This document shows positions 53,680 to 64,000 of a stretch of DNA of 64,000 bases, piece after piece. The stretch comes from Prorocentrum cordatum (taxonomy: Eukaryota > Sar > Dinophyceae > Prorocentrales > Prorocentraceae): assembly GCA_963575745.1 (NCBI GenBank), contig CAUYUJ010017899.1, positions 75,001-139,000 of the forward strand, read 5' to 3'. The position numbers and the translations under genes were made by a program. Every line of letters starts with the position of its first letter. Position 1 is the stretch's first letter. Under the pieces are notes generated by a model. The model did not search any database. It was given only the letters and a program-made list of their open reading frames with translations, and was not told where the DNA came from.

Positions 53680-54075
53680 ACATCCTGAAGCGTGCCAGAA
53701 CATCATTCCTGGGACTTCACGGCATGAATCAACCTTAATTCTTGTTGCGTCCTGACGATCTTGAACCATGCCAGGACACCGTTCCTGGGACTTCAACACC
53801 GCGAATCAACGTACTGATTGCGTCCTGACCGCCCTGCATTGCGAAGCCACCATTTCTGGGATGCCAGCCATCATACTCCTTTACATTGTTGGAAACTCTG
53901 GAACCGTATGTGCGCGGCGCTTAGGCGAGAGCCACATTTTGAGCAGAGACCGCCCTCCATCTGTGAACGTCTTGCAGACTTGAGAGACGAATGTGCGCGG
54001 CGCAAAGGCGAGAGCTACATTCTGAGCACGACCCGTCCTCCATCGACGAACGTGTTTCAAACTTTCAGCTGAAGC
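53680..54075. repeat. two short tandem duplications
   Basis: A ~76-bp unit occurs twice (CCAGAACATCATTCCTGGGA at 53,694; CCAGGACACCGTTCCTGGGA at 53,770). An 81-bp unit occurs twice (TGTGCGCGGCG at 53,910 and 53,991). Confidence 0.85.
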
Positions 54076-54175
54076 GTCATACATGGTGAAGAAGTCTCAG
54101 GCGCAACGCCCAGCCCGCCCTATCGACACGTCTCGGGGTGCGATGGGGCGGAGTTACTCATACGGAACAGGGATG

Positions 54176-56700
54176 AAGGAGGAGGAGCATGAGGAGGAGT
54201 TGAAGGAGGAGTAGGGGGAGGAAGGCGGAGGAGGAGGAGGAGGAAAGAGGCGGGAGGAGGAGGAGGAGGAGGAGGAGTCCAGGAAGAGGATCCCAGGAAG
54301 AGGAGCGAGGAGGAGGAGGGGGAGGAAGTGGTGGATGCGGAGGCGGAGGCGGGGGTGGAGGCGGAGGAGGAGCAGGAGGAGGATGAGCAGGATGATGATG
54401 ATGATGATGAGGAGGAGGAGGAGGAGGAGGAGGAGGAGGAGGAGGAGGGAGGAGGAGGAAGAAGAGGAGGAGGAGGAAGAGGAGGAGGAGGAGGAGGAGG
54501 ATGAGGATGAGTATGAGGATTCCAGGGAGAGGAACGAGGATGAGGAGGAGGTGGAGGAGGAGGAAGAGGCGGATGAAGAGGAGGAGGAGGAGGATGAGGC
54601 GGAGGAGGAGGAGGAAGACGAGGATGAGGAGGAGGAGGAGCAAGACGAATATGAGGAAGTTGAGGAGGAATAATACTACGACGAATCTAGTATTACAAAC
54701 ACCACTAGTACTAGTGATAATACTAATCCTAATTCTAATCATACGAGTCTTAGTATTCATAGTAGTACTCGTCTTATTCATACTAATACTACTACTAACA
54801 CTAATCCTACTACCTGTGCTAAAACTAGTATGGATACTAGTACTAATATTAATCGCAACAGCAACAATACTAACGATTATGCTGTTTTTTTTATGTCTGC
54901 TAGTATTGTTGGTATTAAAAAGTTCACACTCATACGGGTAATACCAATACTGCTATGAAACAATACTCATACTAGTATTGCAACATAAGAACGGTACTAC
55001 TAGTACCAATGCTAATTCGAATGTTACGGAGACTACGACGAATACTCATACGACGAGGCGGAATATGAACAGGAGGAGGAGGAGGATGAGGAGGAGCAGG
55101 GGGCGGAGGACGAGGAGGAGGAGCAGGGGGACCAGGAGGAGGGGGAGGAGGAGGAGGATGAGGAGGAGGAGGAGGAGGAGGAGGAGGACGAGAAGGAGGA
55201 TGAGGGGAGATGAGGACGAGGAGGAGGCGGGGGATTGTGTGTGTGTGGGGAGGGGAGTGAGGAGGATGAGGAGGAGGAGGAGGAGGAGAGGAGGAGGAGG
55301 ATGACGATGAGGAGGAGGAAAAGAAGGGGGGGAGGAGCAGGAGGAGGAGGAGTAGGAGGAGGATAAGGAGGAGGATAAGGAGGAGGCGGAGGAGGAGGAT
55401 GAGGAGGAGGACGGGGAGGGGAGGAGGAGGAGGGGAGGAGGAGGAGGAGGAGGAGGAGGAGGAGGGGAGGAGGAAGATGGAGGGGGAGGAAGAGGAGGCG
55501 GAGGAGGAGGAGGCGGAGGAGGAGGATCAGGGGGAAGAGGAGGAAGCTGAGGATGAGGAAGAGGAGAAGGCGGAGGAAGAGGAGGAGGAGGATGAGGAGG
55601 AGGATGAGGATGAGGAGGAGGACGGCGAGGATGAATAATACTAATACTAAGAACACTACGCAGAAGGCGACGCCGAATACTAATACTAAGACGACGACTA
55701 ATGCTACGACTATTGCTACCAGCTTCTGTGATGTTATTAGTACTAGTACTACTACTATTGGTACTCTTATTACTGATCATGCTGCTACAGCTAATAAGAA
55801 TCCGGCTAATGATATGAGTAGTAACAACGCTACGAATAGTATTACTGATAGTTCTAACAATTCAAATGCGAGCGGAAAGGGGAGGATGATGCGGATGATG
55901 AGGAGGATGGGGAAGAGTAGGAGGAGGATGACGACGAGCAGGATGATGAGGAGGAGGAGGAGGAGGAGGAGGATGAGGAATGAGGAGGAGGAGGGGGAGG
56001 AGGAGGAGAATGAGGAGGAGGAGGATGAATTAAGGGGAGGAGGAGGCGGAGGAGGAGGAGGAGGATGGGATGAAGAGGAGGAAGATGAGGAGGATGAGGA
56101 GGAGAGGAGGATGGGGAGGAAGGGGAGGAAGAGGATGAGGTGGAGGAGGAGGCGGAGGATGATGAGGAAGAGGAGGAGGAGGCGAAGGAGGAGGATGGAG
56201 GATGAGGAGGAGGAGGGGAGGAGGAGGAGGACGATGAGGAGGAGGAGGGGAGGAGGAGAGGAGGATGGGGAGGAGGAATCGGATGAGGAGAAGGATGAGG
56301 ATGCGGAGGAGGAGGCGGAGGAGGATGAGGAGGATGAAGGAGGAGGAGGAGGAGGAGGAGGAGGAGGAAGGAGGAGGAGGAGGATGAGTGGCGGAGGAGG
56401 AGGAGGAGGAGGAGAAGGAGGAGGAGGACGATGAGGAGGAGGAGGAGGATGATGGTGAGGAGGAGGAGAACGAGGCTGATGAGGAGGGTGATGAGGATGA
56501 GGAGGAAGAGGAGGAGGAGGATGATGATGCTGATGATGATGAGGAGGAGGAGGACGAGGATGAGGAATAAATGGAGGAGGAGGCGGAGGAGGAGGCGGAG
56601 GACGAGGCGGAGGAGGAGGAGGAAGAGGAGGATGATGGCCAGGAAGATCAGGAGGACGATGAAGATAACACCAGGAAGATGAGCGACGACGAGGACGAGT
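54176..56700. repeat. alternating GGA and A-N-T triplet blocks
   Basis: GGA at 54,176-54,670; A-N-T/A-N-G at 54,671-55,060; GGA at 55,061-55,635; A-N-T at 55,636-55,866; GGA with GAT at 55,867-56,700. Triplet register is largely maintained across junctions, so open frames run through them. Confidence 0.93.
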
Positions 56701-58930
<2,230 letters not shown>

Positions 58931-59222
58931 ATGAGGCGGATGATGATGATGGTGATCATGATGATGATGATGATGCTGATGCTGATGCTGATGCTGATGA
59001 TTATGATGATGCTGATGATGACGATTGCGATGCTGATGCTGATGATGCTGATGATGATGCTGATGATGCTGATACTGATGATGATGCTGATGCTGATGCT
59101 GATGATGACCATGAAGAGGAGTAGGAGGAGGCGGATGCTGAGGAGGAGAAGGAATACGATGATGATGATGCCGATGCTGATGGTGATGCTGCTGATGCTG
59201 ATGATGCTCATGATGTTGATGT

Positions 59223-59281
<59 letters not shown>

Positions 59282-59420
59282 CTGATGATGATGATGATGA
59301 TGATGATGGATGATGAGATGATGATGATGATGATGATGCGAGCTGTTGATGCTGATGGGAGGATGATGCTGATGCTGATGATGATGTTGTGATGATGATT
59401 GATGATGATATGATGAGGAG
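58931..59420. repeat. (GAT)n array
   Basis: GATGCT and GATGAT triplets, with a 40-bp GGA patch near 59,115-59,150. Confidence 0.95.
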
Positions 59421-59812
59421 GCGGAGGAGGAGGAGGAGGAGGAGGAGGAGGACGAGGAGGAAGAGGATGCGATGAGGAGAGGAGGAGGAGGAGGAAGAGG
59501 AGGAGGGAGGAGGAAGGAGGACGGAGGAGGGAGGAGGGAGGAGGAGGAGGAGGAAGAGCAGGAGGGAGGAGGAGGAAGGACGGCGGAGGGAGGAGGGAGG
59601 AGGGAGGGCGGAGGGAGGAAGGAAGGAGGGAGGAGGGAGGAGGAATGAGGGAGCAGGGGGGATGGAGGAGGAGGAGGGAGGAGGGGTGAGGGAGGAGTGA
59701 GGAGGGAGGAGGGAGGGGGGGAGGAGAGAGGAGGGAGGCGGGACGCGGGAGGAGGGAGGAGGGAGGCGGGAGGAGGGAAGAGTCAGGAAGGGTGAGGGAT
59801 GCGGGATGAGGG
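59421..59812. repeat. (GGA)n/GGAGGGA array
   Basis: GGA triplets passing into GGAGGGA heptamer-like DNA from 59,500. Confidence 0.95.
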
Positions 59813-60543
59813 ATGAGGCTGATGCTGATGCTGATAATGATGATGACGATGATGATGCTGATGATGATGATGATCAGTATGCTGATGTTGTTAATGATGA
59901 TGATGTTGTTGATGATTATGATGATGCTGATGCTTCTGCATATGATGATGCTGATGATGATGATGATTCTGATGATAATGATGCTGATGAGGATGATGCT
60001 GTCGATGCTGATGATGTTGCTGTTGATGATGCTGATGATGCTGATCATGACGATGTTGATGCTGATGCTGCTGCTGATGATGATGCTGATGCTGATGTCG
60101 CTGATGCTGATCATGCTGATGATGCTGCTGATGCTGATGCTGATCATGATGCTGCTGATGCTGATGCTGATGCTGATGATACTGGTGCTGCTGATGCTGA
60201 TTATGATAACGATGCTGGTGATGATGGTGGTGCTGATGATGATTATGATGATTATGATGATGCTGATGATGCTGATGATGATGCTGACGATGATGATGAC
60301 GCTGATGATACTGATACTGATGTTGCTGATGATGATGATAATGATCATGATGCTGATGTTGATGCTGATGATGATGCTGCTGCTGATGCTGATGATGATG
60401 AGGGGGGGGGAGACATATGATGATGATGCTGATGATGATGATGATGATGTTGGTGGTGGTGGTGGTGATGATGATTATGAAGATGATAATGATGATGCTT
60501 CTGATGATTATGATGATGATGCTGATGATGATGATAATGATGG

Positions 60544-60581
<38 letters not shown>

Positions 60582-60693
60582 CTGATGATGATGATGATGA
60601 TGGTGATGATGCTGATGCTGATGATGCTGCTGATGATGATGTTGTTGCTGATGATGATGATGATGTTGCTGATGATGATGCTGCTGATGATGA
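59813..60693. repeat. (GAT)n array, cut by assembly gap
   Basis: GATGCTGAT triplets ending at the run of N, so its true length is unknown. Confidence 0.95.
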
Positions 60694-60793
60694 NNNNNNN
60701 NNNNNNNNNNNNNNNNNNNNNNNNNNNNNNNNNNNNNNNNNNNNNNNNNNNNNNNNNNNNNNNNNNNNNNNNNNNNNNNNNNNNNNNNNNNNN
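60694..60793. other. assembly gap (100 N)
   Basis: Exactly 100 N between a GAT array and a GGA array, the usual size of a gap of unknown length. Confidence 0.99.
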
Positions 60794-60896
60794 AGGAGCA
60801 GGAGGAGCAGGAGGAGTTTGAGGAGGAGGAGAAGGAGGATGAGGAGGAGGAGGAGGAGGAGGAGCAGGAGGAGGAGGAGGAGGGGAAGGGGAGTGA
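60794..60896. repeat. (GGA)n array
   Basis: GGAGCA and GGAGGA triplets after the gap. Confidence 0.95.
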
Positions 60897-61032
60897 GGGA
60901 GTGAGCGATGCGCTCTCCAAACTGGACCGGGAAGGGGGCGAGGGTGACGCGCTGACACAAGCAATCCGAGTGGACCATCGAAAGTATACGTTCTGCAGTT
61001 TTCCTTTCCTCTAAATGTTCGCGAAATCGGCC

Positions 61033-61202
61033 CCCATGGATCTCGATCACTTCCCTGCGGCCAGCTTTTCCTCCTGACTTGTTTTGTAGGGTCCCGGGGA
61101 CGGCAAACGTCCTCTGGAGACTGAAAACTCTGGAAAGCCTGCCAACAGTCCGTCGCGATTTTTTTTGCAACGCCTGGATCTGAGAGTTCTTGTTCTTCGA
61201 AG
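61033..61202. repeat. dispersed repeat I, copy 2, forming the 3' end of intron 2
   Basis: Copy of 19,532-19,688. Homology stops at TTCTTCGA (61,200) and the exon begins at 61,203, so the splice acceptor AG lies at the element edge. Confidence 0.75.
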
Positions 61203-61431
61203 GACTGGGAGGGCAGGGCGTACAGCTTGGACTACCTGACTGGCGCCCAGATCTTCAAGGTCGGCGGCGACATCGGGACGCACACCAACGCGGCCGCCGT
61301 GTACGACCCGGGCCACAATGTCCTGGTGGCTCTCGGGGTCAAGCACTACGAGAACGGCCGCTGCAATCCTTACCCGGCACCTGGTATCCTCCCTTCGTGC
61401 TGGACGTGGTCGGTCAGGGGCAACGTTAGGG
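61203..61431 (+). CDS. PQQ-like protein, exon 3
   Basis: About 76 codons continuing the propeller in phase 0 after exon 2: DWEGRAYSLDYLTGAQIF completes a blade (G-x-x-Y-x-L-D-x-x-T-G-x-x-x-F) started by SVMFQ. It goes on KVGGDIGTHTNAAAVYDPGH, NVLVALGVKHYENGRCNPYP and APGILPSCWTWSVRGNVRG. Two Cys residues (CNP, SCW) could pair. Sequence beyond 61,431 is a GTGTGT run, so the exon ends about there. The donor is uncertain (GTTAGG|GG or GTTAGGG|GT). The next blade would need an exon beyond the window, since none was recognised to 64,000. Confidence 0.8.
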
Positions 61432-61539
61432 GTGTGCGTGTGTGTGTGTGTGTGTCTTTTCCGTAGCCCCTCTGGATCAAGGCCGTCTGGGCTCGAGCAC
61501 GCCCCTGGCCAGGTGCGGTGTTCTGGCCCTGGCATGATG
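61432..61539. other. start of intron 3
   Basis: A GTGTGTGT run (61,433-61,455) and unassigned DNA. Presumed intronic. Confidence 0.45.
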
Positions 61540-62159
61540 GAGACCGCGGCGGCGCGGCGACGGCGGCAGGCCCGTGCCGCTGCCGGTCGCCGCTTGGCTG
61601 CCGCCGCCGCCGGCGCCCCGGTCGTCGCGGGCCCGCCGGGGCTCTGGCGCCGCTGGCGCTGCGGATGCTGCTGGCGCGACAGGCGCCGCCGCTCTCGGCG
61701 GCGCGCTTGCTGCTGCGAGCGCTTCTGGCGCTGCTGGCGCCGCCGCCTCGACCTTCGCTACCGACGCCCCCTGGGCGGTCGGCGCGGGCTGGGCTGCTCG
61801 CCCTCTCGCCCCCGCGGGCGCCCTGGGCGCTGCCGACGCCCCCGGGCATGTCGGCGCGGCCGTCCTGCTGGCGCTGCCGGCGCGGCCGGCGCCCCCTCGG
61901 CCGCCGCTGCCAGCGCCGCCGACGCCCCGTGTGCGGTCGGCACGGCCAGCGCGGCTTGGCCGCTCGCCTCGGCCGGCAGCGTGGGCGCCGCCGACGCCTT
62001 CGGGAGCGTTGGCGCGCCCCGCGCCCTCCTGTGGGCCCCCGCGCCCTGCGCTGCTGGCGCCGCTGATGCTGCCGACGCCGCTGGCCTTGGCGCTGTCGGC
62101 GCCGCCGGCGCTCCAGGCGCGGCCGCCGCCGCCGCTGCGGGCGCCTGCGCTGTGGCCGC

Positions 62160-62202
<43 letters not shown>

Positions 62203-62280
62203 CGCGCGGGCCCCTGGCTGGCCGCGGCCAGACTGGCGCTGGCCGCCGAGTTCGCGGCCGCCGACGTCGCGGCGCACGCC
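61540..62280. repeat. GCC/GCGCTGGCG-rich degenerate repeat
   Basis: Ala/Arg/Pro-rich in every frame, built on GGCGCTGGCGCCGCC and GCCGACGCC units, with a perfect (CTG)n run at 62,163-62,203. Long frames on both strands are compositional. Confidence 0.75.
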
Positions 62281-62654
62281 GGCGCGTGCGTGGTGGAGGA
62301 GGATGAGGAGGACGGGGGAGGACTTGGGACAGGACGTGGGGAAGGCCGTCGCAGTTGGCGGGGAGGGCGACGTGTGCGACGCTGTTCTGGCGACGCCTGC
62401 ATCCTCCGCAGCTTAGCCGAGAGCATCGACGCCAGCGTCTGCCTGACCCCGGCAGCGCCGTCGTGACCAGCTTGGGTGCCCGGCGGATTCGACAGTGGAG
62501 GGCGTCGAGGAGGGCGTCGAGGAGGGCGTCGAGGAGGGAAGGAGGCGCAGGAGGTGGTGGACGAGGAGGGGTAGTTCGTCGACGCGGAGGCTGAGGAGGC
62601 GAACGTGGAGGTGAAGAGGGGCATGGCCCAAGTCTTCGCCATGGGCGCGGACGA
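62281..62654. other. unassigned DNA
   Basis: Three copies of GTCGAGGAGGGC at 62,504-62,540. CTTAGCCGAGAGCATCGACGC at 62,415 resembles the CTCGCCGAGAG motif at 19,020. No gene called. Confidence 0.4.
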
Positions 62655-62698
62655 CGTGGATGATGATGATGGTGTTGATGATGCTGCTGATGATGATG

Positions 62699-62755
<57 letters not shown>

Positions 62756-62782
62756 CTGCTGATGATGATGATGATGATGAGT

Positions 62783-62859
<77 letters not shown>

Positions 62860-62950
62860 GAAGATGTTGATGATGATCATGATGCTGGTGATGAGGATGA
62901 GGATGAGGATGATGACAATAATGATGATGATGAGGAGGAAGAGAAGGAGG
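62655..62950. repeat. (GAT)n array
   Basis: GATGAT triplets with GGT and GCT variants, ending in GAGGAT/GAGGAG. Confidence 0.95.
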
Positions 62951-63289
62951 TGGAGGAGGCCCGCGGAACCTCGGCTCCCGAGGAATCGACGGCCGCTTCT
63001 CCAGGATCTCCACGCGGCTCTTCCCTCGCTGGCGACCCCCCCCCCCGCGTTGCGCCCGCGTGGGCCAGGCGCGCGGGATCGCTCAGTTTTTTGTCCACTG
63101 CCGCACTCCGTGGTGCTGCGGGGAGGCAGGAAAGAGGAGAGGAGGGAGGTTCGGCGGGCCCTGGTCCTTTCGGCCCCCCCTCGCCGACATCGCGCCCGTG
63201 CGGGCCTGGCCGAGGCCAGGACGCCGATTTTCACTTTACTACTGCCGCGTCTCGTGGCGCCCCCCGCACTCCCCCGGGGGGGGGGGGAG

Positions 63290-63860
63290 GGGGCGCGGAC
63301 CGTGGCAGCGATGGCCGTGACAGAAACCAGCGGGGCTTCTTTCGAGCCTCGCCAGGGCCCTGATGGGACCTCCACATCCCCCATACCTGGTAGCAATTGC
63401 GGTATCAGAGACCAGCGGGCCGAACCTGGTGGCGATGGCGGAGTCAGGAACCAGCGGGCCTCCCCTGAGCCTCGCCAAGGCTCAGGGGGAACATTCCTTT
63501 CTCCCGTTATTGCCGCGTTCCGTGGCGCCCCTGAAGCTGGTGGCAATGGCGGTGTCAGAGACCAGCGGGCCGAACCTTGTAGTTTCACACCCGTTATCGC
63601 GGCATTCCGCTACACTCCCAGTCGTGGCGCGTCGGATGCTAGTGTCTGTTCACCTGGTGGCGTGCTCGGGGAGAGGGGGGGCCCTGGCGGTGTCAGAAAC
63701 CAGCGGGCCGAACCTGGTAGAGATGGCGGAGTCAGAAACCGGCGGGCCTCTCCTGAGCCTCGCCAGGACTCGGGGGGAACCCCCATCTCTCCCGGGTTAG
63801 CCGTTTTTTTTTCAGCGGCGCTCCTGGACAGAGCAACGACGGCGGTGTCAGAAGCCAGAA
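63290..63860. repeat. ~145-bp tandem array, ~4 copies
   Basis: GTCAGAGACCAGCGGGCCGA recurs at about 63,405, 63,554 and 63,693, with diverged copies at 63,316 and 63,844. GAGCCTCGCCA(A/G)GG marks the middle. 62,951-63,289 before it and 63,861-64,000 after it are unassigned GC-rich DNA. Confidence 0.85.
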
Positions 63861-64000
63861 GGCCACTCACGGTCCCTTGCAAGCCCCCGAATGCACGCTT
63901 ACTGCGGGCGGTGCCGCCGCTGTTTGGGGTACACCTGGTCAGAGCCTCGTCGCCGCGCTGAGGACCCGCCACGAAAGGCCGCCGCCCAGAGGCGCGCGGG

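Noticed and set aside
61370-63013. 547-codon reverse frame and Ala-rich forward frames
   Set aside because: Generated by GCC/CTG/GAT repeats; Ala, Arg, Pro and His runs only.

Overview
The window looks like nuclear DNA of a dinoflagellate. It is GC-rich and very repeat-dense. It carries decayed fragments of three protein families that I recall as abundant in dinoflagellate genomes: endonuclease/reverse-transcriptase LINEs, a DDE-type transposase family and a Rep-like family. It also holds one host-type gene whose short exons lie 8-11 kb apart, with splice sites of the relaxed GC-AG and GA-AG type known from dinoflagellates. I cannot name the species; a large-genome free-living form such as Prorocentrum would fit. 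No spliced-leader sequence, rRNA, tRNA or bacterial-style operon was recognised.

Layout. 1-3.8 kb is triplet arrays, a 70-bp tandem repeat and a foldback element. 3.8-8.5 kb holds a frameshifted LINE (endonuclease, reverse transcriptase, Zn-finger tail) followed by a second retroelement-type ORF with one in-frame stop. 8.5-24 kb is repeat mosaic: GGA, TTG, ACC, TATG and GATCCTC arrays, a 134-bp foldback, several dispersed-repeat pairs, and a few short coiled-coil-like segments that could be mini-exons. 24.2-24.7 kb is a 5'-truncated LINE tail. 26.0-26.9 kb is a Rep-like (HUH plus SF3 helicase) pseudogene. 27-31 kb is micro- and minisatellites, including nine copies of a 117-bp unit. 31.6-33.0 kb is a DDE transposase pseudogene. 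34.3-35.2 kb is a 159-bp tandem array. 36.4-38.9 kb carries minus-strand retroelement pieces: RNase H, a Cys-rich ORF and an ORF1-like frame.

The main gene runs on the + strand from about 41.0 kb to beyond 61.4 kb. Three well-supported exons encode a PQQ-like beta-propeller protein with an inserted SH3-like domain. The two introns (about 11.1 and 8.2 kb) are mostly triplet arrays, with GAC, GAG or GAT on the sense strand. Each intron is bounded by a 7-bp direct repeat that includes the splice site. The second intron ends within 2 bp of the end of a dispersed repeat that has another copy at 19.5 kb. This makes the introns candidates for transposon-derived (introner-like) introns that later expanded by satellite growth.

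Most very long open frames in this window are artefacts of period-3 or period-4 repeats and are not annotated as genes. A 100-bp run of N at 60,694-60,793 is an assembly gap.
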